Source of the DNA: Bacilli bacterium
GTDB lineage: Bacteria > Bacillota_I > Bacilli_A > RF39 > UBA660
NCBI GenBank assembly: GCA_017541325.1
Contig: JAFXZI010000001.1
Location: 1-64,000 of the forward strand
Reading direction: 5' to 3'
Length of the DNA: 64,000 nt
The notes under the pieces: model-generated
What the model saw: the letters and a program-made list of their open reading frames with translations, nothing else
What the model was told of the DNA's origin: nothing
The model's database searches: none
Made by a program: the position numbers and the translations under genes
Shown here: positions 1-8,620 of the stretch, in pieces
Position numbering within the stretch: position 1 is the first letter of the stretch
How the letters are laid out: each line of letters begins with the position of its first letter

Positions 1-54
1 ACCCGCGATCTTCTGCGTGACAGGCAGACGTGTTAACCCCTGCACTACCGGACC
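1..54 (-). tRNA. tRNA-Asp (GTC), 3' part cut off by window edge
   Basis: Only the 5' 54 bases lie in the window. The anticodon loop CTGTCAC sits on a G/C-rich stem and gives anticodon GTC. The 5' acceptor strand GGTCCGG starts at 54, two bases beyond the CCA of the next tRNA, so it is the promoter-distal member of the minus-strand tRNA run. Confidence 0.93.
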
Positions 55-55
55 A

Positions 56-132
<77 letters not shown>

Positions 133-155
133 ATATTTAATATATTATAAATAAA

Positions 156-248
156 TGGCGGAGGAAAAGGGATTCGAACCCCTGCGCCGTTTGCACGACC
201 TCCCGGTTTTCAAGACCGGTCCCTTCAACCAGACTTGGGTATTCCTCC
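156..248 (-). tRNA. tRNA-Ser (TGA)
   Basis: A 93-base class II tRNA with a long variable arm. The anticodon stem-loop centre CGGTCTTGAAAACCG reads TGA. The acceptor stem GGAGGAA/TTCCTCC is fully paired and CCA is encoded. Confidence 0.95.
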
Positions 249-253
249 ATAAT

Positions 254-342
254 TGGTGCCTAAGGCCGGACTTGAACCGGCACGAGGGTTAAATCTCGCA
301 GGATTTTAAGTCCTGTGCGTCTACCTATTCCGCCACTCAGGC
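254..342 (-). tRNA. tRNA-Leu (TAA)
   Basis: An 89-base class II tRNA. The anticodon stem-loop AGGACTTAAAATCCT reads TAA. The acceptor GCCTGAG/CTTAGGC pairs with one G-T, and CCA is encoded. Confidence 0.95.
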
Positions 343-375
343 ATAAAACGCTGATTACTCAGCGTACTATCAAAT

Positions 376-451
376 TGGTGGAGCATAGCGGGATCGAACC
401 GCTGACCTCCACGGTGCAAACGTGGCGCTCTCCCAGCTGAGCTAATGCCCC
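376..451 (-). tRNA. tRNA-Ala (TGC)
   Basis: A 76-base tRNA with the centre CGTTTGCACCG, giving anticodon TGC. The acceptor GGGGCAT/ATGCTCC and CCA are encoded. It is the promoter-proximal member of the run. Confidence 0.95.
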
Positions 452-472
452 AGTTATCAACTGACATTTATA

Positions 473-501
473 AATATACATTATTAACATTTGTTTGTCA
501 A
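473..501 (-). promoter_or_regulatory. promoter of the tRNA operon
   Basis: On the minus strand TTGACA (501-496) is followed after exactly 17 bases by TATATT (478-473), about 20 bases before tRNA-Ala. This is a near-consensus sigma-A promoter and very likely drives all five tRNA genes as one transcript. Confidence 0.8.
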
Positions 502-510
502 TTGATTTTT

Positions 511-1020
511 TTAATCTTTTATTATGAAATCCTTATCTTTATGCGGTTCTTCGCGAAGCAAATTGACATAATCTTGTTGACGCAATACTTCGTATGTTAC
601 TATGGCAACACAATTTGACAAGTTTAGTGCACGTACATTATCCGTCATAGGTATTCTCATACAATGATCTAAATCTTTTCTTAATATTTCTTTAGGTATC
701 CCTGTTGACTCTTTTCCAAATATTAAATAATAGTTTTTATTAGTATCAGAATAATCAAAACTTGAATGTGGTTTGTGGCCATATCTAGTAAAATAATAGA
801 ATTCACCATTATTCTTACTAATAAAATCATCCCAGTCTTTATAAACTGTATAATCTAATTTATCAATATAGTTAACACCACTTCTTTTTATTGAACTTTC
901 ATCTAGTTTAAACCCTAAAGGTTCTATAAGATGTAACTTAGAACCTGTTGCAACACAAGTCCTCATAATGTTTCCTGTGTTTCCTGGTATTTCAGGTTCA
1001 TATAAAACTATATTTATCAT
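511..1020 (-). CDS. trmL: tRNA (cytidine(34)-2'-O)-methyltransferase TrmL
   Basis: A 169-residue SPOUT-class (SpoU family) methyltransferase that 2'-O-methylates the wobble base C34/cmnm5U34 of tRNA-Leu isoacceptors. The opening NIVLYEPEIPGNTGNIMRT and the C-terminal block around residues 128-140 (MRIPM, then RALNLSNCVAIVTYE) are the family's knot-forming SAM-binding motifs, and the length is typical. Its ATG overlaps the stop of the preceding gene as ATGA, so the pair is translationally coupled. It sits next to the tRNA cluster, including a tRNA-Leu(TAA), a likely substrate; that link is inference. Confidence 0.93.
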   Translation of the reverse strand: MINIVLYEPEIPGNTGNIMRTCVATGSKLHLIEPLGFKLDESSIKRSGVNYIDKLDYTVYKDWDDFISKNNGEFYYFTRYGHKPHSSFDYSDTNKNYYLIFGKESTGIPKEILRKDLDHCMRIPMTDNVRALNLSNCVAIVTYEVLRQQDYVNLLREEPHKDKDFIIKD

Positions 1021-1550
1021 TCACTGTCATCCATTTCATAATTTTCAAATAATTGTTCAATATCTCCTATATCTAAAGTCTTATTTTTATCTTTTGATAC
1101 CATGTCTCTAATTTTTCCTTCATCAAAGATAATCAAAGCCGGATAATTATTTAATTTAAATTCTGTTCCTTTAGTATATGTATTATTAAACTCTTCATAA
1201 AACTCTTTTTTATTAGAAACATTTCCAAGATTTATATACACAGAATCATTTAATAAATTTCTCTTTTTTAAAACTTTATATAGTTTTTTACCAACACTTC
1301 TAGAATTTGAGTCTTCATTAACTTGAACATATAGTATTGCATCAGGATGAGCATAAATATATGATGTTAACTCTTCACTAGAAACTTCATTAATTTTATC
1401 TTTTAAAACTGATTTAGATAATTCATATTCTTGATAAGCTAAATATCTTTGTCTTATACCAAAAGCAATCACAATTGTAATTACACAGATTGCAAGCAAT
1501 ATAATGTAGTTTTTGATTCCAACTACTCTCTTTTCTTCTTTTTTTGGCAT
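1017..1550 (-). CDS. membrane-anchored protein with a thioredoxin-like C-terminal domain, no CxxC
   Basis: About 177 residues. A basic start (PKKEEKR) is followed by one transmembrane helix (about residues 11-32), so the rest probably faces outward. The outer part alternates strands and helices and has an ALIIFDEGKI stretch like the late thioredoxin-fold strands, but no CxxC redox pair, so a disulphide-exchange role is not supported. The longest frame starts with GTG at 1559; the RBS TAGGAT fits ATG 1550 best and ATG 1556 is the alternative. Its stop overlaps the trmL start. Function unknown; the fold call is tentative. Confidence 0.5.
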   Translation of the reverse strand: MPKKEEKRVVGIKNYIILLAICVITIVIAFGIRQRYLAYQEYELSKSVLKDKINEVSSEELTSYIYAHPDAILYVQVNEDSNSRSVGKKLYKVLKKRNLLNDSVYINLGNVSNKKEFYEEFNNTYTKGTEFKLNNYPALIIFDEGKIRDMVSKDKNKTLDIGDIEQLFENYEMDDSE

Positions 1551-1580
1551 ATGCATCACATCCTATAATAATTATAACAA

Positions 1581-1614
1581 AAAAGACGTTAAAAAGGAAT
1601 TACTTTTTAGCGTC
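1581..1614 (-). terminator. Rho-independent terminator of typA
   Basis: Minus strand: GACGCTAAAAAG, loop TAATTC, CTTTTTAACGTC, then six T. The 5' arm overlaps the last typA codons. Confidence 0.85.
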
Positions 1615-3408
1615 AAATTTTTTTCTAGATTCTGTATTTAATATACGTTTTCTTAATCTAATATTTTTTGGAGTTACTTCTACCAATTCATCAGAATTGA
1701 TATAGTCAAGTGCATATTCCAACGTAATTAATCTTGGTCTTTTTAGTACAACTGTGTGATCGCTTCCAGAAGCTCTAACATTTGTTAAATTCTTTCCTTT
1801 AACAACATTAATAGCTAAATCATTGTCTCTAGTATGTTCTCCAACAATCATTCCTTCATAGACTTCTACACCAGGTTCTACAAACATAGTTCCTCTATCT
1901 TCCAAAGCACCTAAAGCATATGCTGTAGTTTTTCCATTATCCATAGAAACTAATACACCAAGTTTTCTTTCTCCAACCTCAACATCAGCCATTGGTTTAT
2001 ATTCACTAAATGTATGATTCATTATTCCATAACCCTTTGTTAAAGTCATAAAATTTGTTGAAAAACCTAACAATCCTCTAGATGGAATGACATAGTTAAT
2101 ATGTGTTTGTCCGTTTTGAGATACCATATTTCCCATAACAGCGCCTCTTAATCCTAATTGCTCGATTACTGAACCTACTGATTCATCAGGACAATCTATC
2201 TGTAAATCCTCATATGGTTCACATTTTACTCCATCTATTTCTTTGATTATTACATTTGGCTTAGATACTTCTAATTCATAACCTTCACGTCTCATGTTTT
2301 CTATTAGTATACTTAAATGAAGTTCACCACGTCCTGAAACGATCCAACTTTCGTTATCATTAGGCTCAACTCTTAAACTTACATCTCTTTGAGTTTCACG
2401 AATTAATCTATCTTCTATTTTTCTAGCAGTTAATAAATCTCCATCTTTTCCACAGAAAGGAGAAGAATTTGTTCCAATTTTCATTTGAAGAGTTGGTTCA
2501 TCTATATGAATTTTAGGTAAAGGTAAATCATTACCAATCTCACATAAAGTCTCTCCAACTGAAATATCTGGAAGTCCTGCTACTGCACAAATATCTCCTG
2601 CTTCTGCTTCTTCTATTTCGATTCTTTTTAATCCTAAATAACCAAATAGTTTTTGAATTCTGAATTGTTTTATAGATCCATCTAATCTGTGACATGCAAC
2701 CATTTGTCCTGTTTTTATTACACCATTGTGAACTCTACCTACACCAATTCTTCCAACATAATCATTATAATCCAATAATGAAGGTTGAAATTGTAAAGGT
2801 GCATTTTTGTCTCCTGCTGGTGCTGGTATTTCAGAAATAATTAAATCTAATAATTCATTGAATCCAGATGTTTGTGTTGATATATCTTCATTCAAACTAC
2901 TTGTTCCATTTATAGCAGATGCATAAACAACAGGGAAATCTAATTGTTCATCGTTCGCACCTAATTCAATAAATAGTTCTAATACTTCATCTATTACTTC
3001 GTGACATCTTGCACTTTCTTTATCTACTTTATTAATAACAACTATAGGTTTATTATTCGCTTCTAATGCCTTTTTTAATACAAATCTAGTTTGTGGCATA
3101 GTTCCTTCGTAAGCATCAACTACTAGAATTACTCCATCAACCATGTTCATTATTCTTTCTACTTCTCCACCAAAATCTGCATGTCCTGGAGTATCAAGAA
3201 TATTTATTTTATAACCATTATAATTAATAGCAGTTGTTTTAGCTAAAATAGTAATACCTCTTTCTTTTTCTAATTGGTTACTATCCATTGTTACATTTGA
3301 TAAGTCTTCATTCTCTCTAAATGTTCCACTGCTTTTTAATATTTGATCAACTAATGTAGTTTTTCCATGGTCTACGTGAGCAATTATTGCTACATTTCTT
3401 TTTTCCAT
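1600..3408 (-). CDS. typA: ribosome-associated GTPase TypA/BipA
   Basis: A 602-residue translational GTPase related to EF-G that helps 50S assembly and growth under stress. G1 HVDHGKTT lies in the first 20 residues, followed by the switch II motif DTPGHADFGGEVER and G4 NKVD. The EF-G-like domains II/III/V and the BipA-specific C-terminal domain (SRGLLGFSTNFMT, RPRLITLEYALDYI, RKRIL) are all present, and the length is normal. The start is ATG 3408, nine bases after AGGGGAG; ATG 3417 lies directly against that RBS. Transcribed alone with its own promoter and terminator. Confidence 0.96.
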   Translation of the reverse strand: MEKRNVAIIAHVDHGKTTLVDQILKSSGTFRENEDLSNVTMDSNQLEKERGITILAKTTAINYNGYKINILDTPGHADFGGEVERIMNMVDGVILVVDAYEGTMPQTRFVLKKALEANNKPIVVINKVDKESARCHEVIDEVLELFIELGANDEQLDFPVVYASAINGTSSLNEDISTQTSGFNELLDLIISEIPAPAGDKNAPLQFQPSLLDYNDYVGRIGVGRVHNGVIKTGQMVACHRLDGSIKQFRIQKLFGYLGLKRIEIEEAEAGDICAVAGLPDISVGETLCEIGNDLPLPKIHIDEPTLQMKIGTNSSPFCGKDGDLLTARKIEDRLIRETQRDVSLRVEPNDNESWIVSGRGELHLSILIENMRREGYELEVSKPNVIIKEIDGVKCEPYEDLQIDCPDESVGSVIEQLGLRGAVMGNMVSQNGQTHINYVIPSRGLLGFSTNFMTLTKGYGIMNHTFSEYKPMADVEVGERKLGVLVSMDNGKTTAYALGALEDRGTMFVEPGVEVYEGMIVGEHTRDNDLAINVVKGKNLTNVRASGSDHTVVLKRPRLITLEYALDYINSDELVEVTPKNIRLRKRILNTESRKKFDAKK

Positions 3409-3442
3409 AGTATCCATCTCCCCTTATAAATAAGCTTTTACA

Positions 3443-3470
3443 ATTATATCACATTTTTAATAAAACACAA
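3443..3470 (-). promoter_or_regulatory. typA promoter
   Basis: Minus strand TTGTGT (3470-3465), 16-base spacer, TATAAT (3448-3443), about 35 bases before the typA start. Confidence 0.6.
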
Positions 3471-3486
3471 CATAAAGTTTAGATAA

Positions 3487-3515
3487 TTGACCAAAGTTTT
3501 TTTTTAAATTATAAT
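3487..3515 (+). promoter_or_regulatory. promoter of the small membrane export gene
   Basis: TTGACC (3487-3492), 17-base spacer, TATAAT (3510-3515), followed by an AGGAGA ribosome binding site before ATG 3537. Back to back with the typA promoter. Confidence 0.75.
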
Positions 3516-3536
3516 GTTTATCATAGGAGAAATGAC

Positions 3537-4049
3537 ATGGTAGAATCTTTAGTTGAATTTTTTTTAAATATATTTAGTGGAATAACAACCACAGAACTTG
3601 GTAAAAATATTACTATCTTTATTATTTCTTTGTTGCCACTAATAGAATTAAGAGGTGGATTAATTGCAGCAGCCTTACTAAATGTTAGTTTTATAAAAGC
3701 ATTTATAATCTGCTATATTGCTAATATTTTACCTATTCCATTTATATTATTATTAATAAAAGCAATTTTAGATTGGATGAGAAAAACTAAATTATTTAAA
3801 GGAATCGTAAATTGGTTAGATAAAAAAGTAGAAAAGAAAAAAGGAAGAATTGAAAAGTACGGTTATTATGGAGTATTACTTTTTGTCGGTATACCTCTTC
3901 CGGGAACTGGTGCTTGGACGGGTGCATTAATAGCAACTATGCTTAACATGGAAAAGAAAAAGACATTTTTATACATTGCACTAGGTGTATTACTTGCCGG
4001 TATTATTATGTCTATCTTATCTTATGGAGTATTAAAAAATATCATATAA
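3537..4049 (+). CDS. small multidrug export family membrane protein (COG2426)
   Basis: 170 residues with four or five hydrophobic helices. The family hallmarks are LLPLIELRGGLIAAALL near residues 32-48 and GIPLPGTGAWTGALIA near residues 117-132, which form re-entrant-like Gly/Pro-rich segments. The Sm_multidrug_ex name comes from early annotation; actual substrates are poorly established, so treat it as a DedA-like small transporter. Monocistronic, with its own promoter and a shared bidirectional terminator. Confidence 0.85.
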   Translation: MVESLVEFFLNIFSGITTTELGKNITIFIISLLPLIELRGGLIAAALLNVSFIKAFIICYIANILPIPFILLLIKAILDWMRKTKLFKGIVNWLDKKVEKKKGRIEKYGYYGVLLFVGIPLPGTGAWTGALIATMLNMEKKKTFLYIALGVLLAGIIMSILSYGVLKNII

Positions 4050-4080
4050 AAATATCCACACTGAATGTGGATATTTTTTT
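4050..4080. terminator. bidirectional terminator between the export gene and the sortase gene
   Basis: The stem AAATATCCACA/TGTGGATATTT with a five-base loop is flanked by A and T runs, and serves two convergent genes. Confidence 0.9.
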
Positions 4081-5725
4081 ATTTAATTAATTTTGCATGA
4101 ACTACTAATCTATTATTAGCATTCTTGTAGCAAGTGGATAAAGTTAGAATTTTATCATCTTTTCCAACATTTACTTTAAAGTTATAGATACTTCTCTTTT
4201 TCATTTGGTTCAAGAATGTAGTATATGAAGAATCTGTTGGGAATTTTACTTGTATATAATCGTTTGTACTTTTAATTGTATAAATTGAGAATATTTGCCA
4301 TTTCATTGCTTTTTGTGGTGTATTAAATGTAATTATTTGATTGCCTTTATTTGTATACCAACTCTTATTTAATACTTTTTTTAAAGTTCCAAACATTATT
4401 CCTAAGTTATTTCTATGGCCGTAAATAACTGTATTTCTATCTAAATTTTTCATATCATTACGATAGTCAACAAATACCCATCCATGATAATTTTTCTTTT
4501 TATAGAAACTATAATTTAGGTAGTATTCATTATCACTGTGTTGTGTTATTGGCATATCTATTTTGGTATTATTAACTTTAAGCCATCCGACTGTTTCATT
4601 ATTAATTTTCTTTAACTTGTCAAATGATTGTTCAAATTTTTTTACATATGGACTATTAGAACTTGTAGCTTTTTTATCGTCTTTCTTTTGTTGTTCTTCA
4701 CTAATTCCCTCAGGAGGATCTTCTCCGTTTGATGGGTTATTATCTTCAGTTATTTCAGTAGGTGCTTCATCTCCCATAAGTTCAGAAATATCTTCCATCT
4801 CATCATTAATTGTATTAGTATCAGCCTTATATTTAGTATAAAAAATACCTGCTGAAGCTATTGCAATTAATATAAATATTAAAAGTATTACTCTTAAGAA
4901 GGTTAAATTTACTTGTTTTAAAATATTCTTATCTTTATACTCTTTTAAATACTTAATTTGAATTTTATAATTATTTGCCTTAATATGTTTCTTGTTCTTG
5001 TTAATAAAGTTATCGGTTAAATCAATTATTTCTCTACTATTTCTTTGTTGATTCAAATTTATTTTAATATTCTTTTTATTTGTCTTAACAAGTTTATCTA
5101 TTATCAAATTAATTCCATTAGCATTTAAATCAAATACATTTATTGTTTTTAACTTATTGTTGAAATTTAAAAATGATTCAAAGTCTTCTTCATCATATTT
5201 AGACATCTTGCAAGATATATCAACAGCTTTTCTATAATAGACATCAGAATAGCTATTAAAACTATTTCGATCCATAAAATCGCTTAAATAAAGCACTTCG
5301 CATCTTGTTGTAATATTTATATCTTTTTCGCGTGCTAATTTATCTAGCATAAACGAAGGCATAGAATAACATTCTAAATTTTTAATATACTTGCTATCTA
5401 ATAGTTTTTCGTACGTATTATAACTTACGTTTTTATCTTCACTTAATTTTATAGTAGTTATAGCATTTATATTTTTAATCACTCTATATACAAGAGGAAA
5501 AATAGCATTTATATCAACTATAACAGTATTAATATTATTCTTTATTACTACTAAGTTAAAAAATGATTCAATTAATTCTAAATTATCATTTATATATTCA
5601 TCGCTAAATACCATTTTTGAGGTATTAATTACATTTGTATTGTTTAAATTTCTAGAAGGGGTTGTTGCTTCATACAAACAAAATGACATTGTATTTTCTT
5701 TTAATTTAATTAAAATTTTATGCAT
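4079..5725 (-). CDS. class B-type sortase with a long N-terminal cytosolic domain
   Basis: 548 residues. A predicted cytosolic region (about 1-268) of no recognised family precedes one transmembrane helix (about 272-297), an acidic Pro/Ser-rich linker (about 305-355) and a C-terminal sortase domain (about 360-548). The catalytic triad is visible: His437 in YGHRNN, Cys532 in LTLSTCY and Arg539 in NNRLVVHAK; TLSTC and the domain layout fit the SrtB family. It joins surface proteins to the wall by transpeptidation. Ordinary sortases have only a short N-terminal anchor, so the 270-residue extension is unusual. Divergent from a gene for a protein with an SPKTG sorting signal, its probable substrate. 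Start ATG 5725 follows AGGAGGAG. Confidence 0.85.
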   Translation of the reverse strand: MHKILIKLKENTMSFCLYEATTPSRNLNNTNVINTSKMVFSDEYINDNLELIESFFNLVVIKNNINTVIVDINAIFPLVYRVIKNINAITTIKLSEDKNVSYNTYEKLLDSKYIKNLECYSMPSFMLDKLAREKDINITTRCEVLYLSDFMDRNSFNSYSDVYYRKAVDISCKMSKYDEEDFESFLNFNNKLKTINVFDLNANGINLIIDKLVKTNKKNIKINLNQQRNSREIIDLTDNFINKNKKHIKANNYKIQIKYLKEYKDKNILKQVNLTFLRVILLIFILIAIASAGIFYTKYKADTNTINDEMEDISELMGDEAPTEITEDNNPSNGEDPPEGISEEQQKKDDKKATSSNSPYVKKFEQSFDKLKKINNETVGWLKVNNTKIDMPITQHSDNEYYLNYSFYKKKNYHGWVFVDYRNDMKNLDRNTVIYGHRNNLGIMFGTLKKVLNKSWYTNKGNQIITFNTPQKAMKWQIFSIYTIKSTNDYIQVKFPTDSSYTTFLNQMKKRSIYNFKVNVGKDDKILTLSTCYKNANNRLVVHAKLIK

Positions 5726-5803
5726 TTATTACTCCTCCTATCATAAATATATTAACACTTATATTTATTTTAAACAATAAAATTGACTTTATTGAAACTA
5801 TAG

Positions 5804-5827
5804 TTGACAATGTCAAAATTGACAATT
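5804..5827. promoter_or_regulatory. palindrome and direct repeat between divergent sortase and substrate genes
   Basis: TTGACAATGTCAA (5804-5816) is a perfect palindrome with a one-base centre, followed directly by a third TTGACA (5819-5824) in AATTGACAATT. The copies could act as -35 boxes in both directions, but no TATAAT lies 17 bases away, so an operator for a shared regulator is equally possible. No regulator is identified. Confidence 0.4.
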
Positions 5828-5904
5828 ATTTTTTAAATAAAAATCATTATATTGAAAAGTTTTTATAATAATGATAATATTTTATTATAAGAGGAGGATA
5901 AAAA

Positions 5905-6870
5905 ATGAAAAAATTAAGAAATGTAGTATTTTTACTATTAGTATCAGCATTAATGTTTGGAAATGCTTTACCAGTTAATGCACAACAATCAGTTGGAAAT
6001 GGTAAAATTGAATATGAAGGTGGATATGTTGAATTTACTGATCAAGCATTTATATATGACTATTCATTTCAAGTAAAACTTGCTCCAACTTTACAAAATG
6101 GTAGAGAAATCGCTGTAAGTACTTTATTTAAAGGGGCTGACGACACATATAAACCTGCATCAGATGATTTAAAAGCTAGAGTTGGTGTTGTTTGGTATAA
6201 TCTAAAAGAAGTTGAATATCAACCTGAAGGATATGATCACAAACTAACAGGAAAAGAATTATATGATTATATTGTTACTGTTCAAAATGCAATTGATCAA
6301 GAAGCTGAAAACGGAACAACTATAACATATGATAACGCAACTAGTTCATCAAGTTCAGAAAATGTTAATAAATTAAATGCATTAATGAGAGCTGGAGGAA
6401 CTGTTAAAGTTGCTGGAAAAGATGGTCAAGCTCTATATTGTTATGGTGATACATATCATCAAAAACTTGAATTACCTACAACTTGTTATGATGAATATTA
6501 TATGGTAAGTGTTGTATTTGTTTACCTTGATGATAATGGAAATGTTGTTGATCAACGTAATGTTGCTAGAGCTTACAAAGTAGATGCTGATAAATCTAAA
6601 TGTCCTGTATGTAAAATTGATAACGGAAAATATTTTAACGACAAAGGTGAAGAAGTTTCTAAGGATGAATACAATAAAGCTTGTAATTCTTGTAAAGTAG
6701 TAAATAATAAATACTACAATAAAGATGGTAAAGAAGTTACTAAACAAGAATATGAAAAACTTTGTGGAAGTCCTAAAACAGGAATTGAAAATCCATACTT
6801 AATAGTTGCTATCGTAGTAGCTGCTGGTGCTGGAATTGCTCTTGTAAGTAAAAAGAAAAAATATATTTAA
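5905..6870 (+). CDS. sortase-anchored surface protein with two Cys-rich C-terminal repeats
   Basis: 321 residues. Residues 1-26 form a signal peptide ending VNAQ. Residues 30-225 form an unrecognised beta-rich extracellular domain. Two tandem repeats follow (about 229-257 and 258-287), each C-x2-C-K-[IV]-x-N-x-K-Y-[FY]-N-x-x-G-[EK]-E-V and ending in Cys. The C-terminus is a sorting signal: SPKTG at 289-293, a hydrophobic helix, then KKKK. Known sortase biology predicts cleavage between T and G and attachment to peptidoglycan. Divergent from the sortase B gene. A strong RBS (AGAGGAGG) precedes the ATG. Binding partner unknown. Confidence 0.8.
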   Translation: MKKLRNVVFLLLVSALMFGNALPVNAQQSVGNGKIEYEGGYVEFTDQAFIYDYSFQVKLAPTLQNGREIAVSTLFKGADDTYKPASDDLKARVGVVWYNLKEVEYQPEGYDHKLTGKELYDYIVTVQNAIDQEAENGTTITYDNATSSSSSENVNKLNALMRAGGTVKVAGKDGQALYCYGDTYHQKLELPTTCYDEYYMVSVVFVYLDDNGNVVDQRNVARAYKVDADKSKCPVCKIDNGKYFNDKGEEVSKDEYNKACNSCKVVNNKYYNKDGKEVTKQEYEKLCGSPKTGIENPYLIVAIVVAAGAGIALVSKKKKYI

Positions 6871-6876
6871 TAAAAA

Positions 6877-6904
6877 AATAGGATGATTGATTCATCCTTT
6901 TTTT
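6877..6904. terminator. bidirectional terminator
   Basis: The stem AGGATGA/TTCATCCT is flanked by A and T runs between convergent genes and overlaps the end of the PHP gene. Confidence 0.85.
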
Positions 6905-7707
6905 ATGTCTAAATATTCAAATAGTTTTTTTATATCCTCATCTTCTATATAACATGTTCCAATGTCACTATGATTACTATCTCCATGGAAGTCACTACCG
7001 GCAGTAAACAACAAGTTATATTGAGCAGTGAAATCTCTATATTTAATAGTATCGTTCATGCTGTTTTTAGGATAGAATCCCTCTATTCCATCTATTCCCA
7101 TATCAATTATTTCTTCTTCCTTAAATCTACCTTTATTCAATATAGGATGTGCCCAAACGGCTATACCATTATTTCTATGCAGTAAATCTATTGCATCTTT
7201 AGTGTCTAGTTTTGAAGATGGAACATAAGCTTTTGAATTATTATTTATATATTTATCAAATGCTTCTTTTTCACTAATACCATACTTTTCAGAAATAGCT
7301 TTTGCAATATGAGGACGAGCAATTATTCCTCTAACATTTTTTCTTATTTTTTCATAATCAACACTAATATTAAAATATGTATCAAGTCTTCTTATTATTT
7401 CTTTTGCTCTGTTTTCTCTTGTTTCCTTCATTTCTTTAAAATAATCTATTATTTCTTGTTTTGGTTCATCATAAAAATATCCTAAAATATGAACACTTTG
7501 ACCTTTATAATATGAAGATACTTCAACTCCAACAATAACTTTAATACGATCTACATTTTTTAGTATTTCTTCTTGTGATGCATCTAGCGTATCATGATCA
7601 GTTATAAATAAATAATCCAACGATTTTTCTTTTGCTTTATTAATTACTTCTTCTAAAGAATACACCCCATCTGAATGAGTTGTATGACAATGCATATCAG
7701 CTTTCAT
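6892..7707 (-). CDS. PHP-domain phosphoesterase (TrpH/YciV-like)
   Basis: 271 residues. The PHP metal-binding motifs are DMHCHTTHSDG (residues 4-14), FITDHDT (about 34-40), GVEVS (about 60), RPHIA, WAHP and SDFHGD near the C-terminus; together they supply the His/Asp ligands of a trinuclear metal site. The architecture matches the TrpH/YciV family, which includes RNase AM (a 5'-3' exoribonuclease) and 3',5'-nucleoside bisphosphatases; sequence alone cannot choose between these. GGTGAT precedes the ATG. Two bases downstream of a small acidic gene, so co-transcribed with it. Confidence 0.85.
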   Translation of the reverse strand: MKADMHCHTTHSDGVYSLEEVINKAKEKSLDYLFITDHDTLDASQEEILKNVDRIKVIVGVEVSSYYKGQSVHILGYFYDEPKQEIIDYFKEMKETRENRAKEIIRRLDTYFNISVDYEKIRKNVRGIIARPHIAKAISEKYGISEKEAFDKYINNNSKAYVPSSKLDTKDAIDLLHRNNGIAVWAHPILNKGRFKEEEIIDMGIDGIEGFYPKNSMNDTIKYRDFTAQYNLLFTAGSDFHGDSNHSDIGTCYIEDEDIKKLFEYLDIKKG

Positions 7708-7709
7708 TT

Positions 7710-7865
7710 TTAATCACCATAGTCCATATAATCATCATATTCTTTTTTATATAACTCATCATACGTATAATCTGCTAAAGCCTCTGTTCCTTCATCAGTA
7801 TAAACTGCTTTTCTTTTTATTTCTTCTATTGTTTTTTTATCAAATTCTTGTTTTTCATTTTCCAT
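7710..7865 (-). CDS. small acidic hypothetical protein, 51 residues
   Basis: A short charged protein with a helical start (KKTIEEIKRKA) and a Tyr/Asp-rich tail (YDDYMDYGD). No family recognised. The start at ATG 7865 is set by AGGTGAT five bases upstream; the longer frame to 7910 would put the RBS inside the gene. Two bases separate it from the PHP phosphoesterase gene. Confidence 0.6.
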   Translation of the reverse strand: MENEKQEFDKKTIEEIKRKAVYTDEGTEALADYTYDELYKKEYDDYMDYGD

Positions 7866-7900
7866 ACTATCACCTATAATTACATTATAACAAAACACAA

Positions 7901-7922
7901 AAAAAATCACATTACTGTGATT
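7901..7922 (-). terminator. terminator of the glucosaminidase gene
   Basis: Minus strand AATCACA, short loop, TGTGATT, then T run; the 5' arm covers the stop codon. Confidence 0.8.
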
Positions 7923-8550
7923 ATTTATTTTTAATTTTATTTACATATTCATTTATTTTTATTGACCAGGAAGTTGATTCTGCATATTTTTTATTCATTT
8001 TTTCTGGAGTATTTAATCCTTTTTTATAATAACCATAATATAAGTTATCTATAAATTTATTAATTCCAGCATCAATAGATGCAAAATGAATATATCCTTT
8101 TCCACCCTTCATACCACCAACATTATAATATTTAGTAGATAAAGAACTACATCTATAACTACATCCTGTTTCATGTAACATAATAGCAACTGCAACATAT
8201 GGATCTACTCCATATTTTAAACATCTAGTAGCAATTAAATTTCCTTTATTTGCTAAAACACCTTTTAATGATTTATTTAATTTTTCACTAAGTTCATTTA
8301 AAGTCATACCATCATATACTTCTACTCTAACTATGTTCTTAGCAACACCACTTATATCATCATTATTAATTACATTATCAACATTATAGGCTATATTACC
8401 TATATTTTGAACCTCTTTAGCAGTTTTAGTAGCTTTAGTAGTTTCTAATGTATTTATACTATTGGCTAAATATACTTTATCAGTATTTATATATAACCCA
8501 AAAATAATTAGTAAAACACCTAATATTATTAAGAAATGGCTAATTTTCAA
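7921..8550 (-). CDS. membrane-anchored glucosaminidase-domain protein (putative peptidoglycan hydrolase)
   Basis: About 209 residues. One N-terminal membrane helix (IILGVLLIIFGLYI), a linker rich in Asn/Lys/Thr, then a glucosaminidase domain (about 105-205): YGVDPYVAVAIMLHETGC carries the expected catalytic Glu, followed by YNVGGMKGG and IDNLYYGYY. The family cleaves the beta-1,4 GlcNAc bond of the glycan chain outside the membrane. The domain is small and adds a CSYRCSS Cys pair. Start: AGGAAGG lies nine bases before TTG 8550; the longest frame (TTG 8574) has no RBS. Confidence 0.75.
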   Translation of the reverse strand: MKISHFLIILGVLLIIFGLYINTDKVYLANSINTLETTKATKTAKEVQNIGNIAYNVDNVINNDDISGVAKNIVRVEVYDGMTLNELSEKLNKSLKGVLANKGNLIATRCLKYGVDPYVAVAIMLHETGCSYRCSSLSTKYYNVGGMKGGKGYIHFASIDAGINKFIDNLYYGYYKKGLNTPEKMNKKYAESTSWSIKINEYVNKIKNK

Positions 8551-8620
8551 TATAAACACCTTCCTCGAAAACAATTACATTTTATCATATAATAATACAT
8601 AAAATCAAATAAGAGGAAGG

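Noticed and set aside
4563-4841. Plus-strand ORF inside the sortase linker
   Set aside because: Shadow of the Ser/Pro/Asp-rich linker on the opposite strand, with no RBS.
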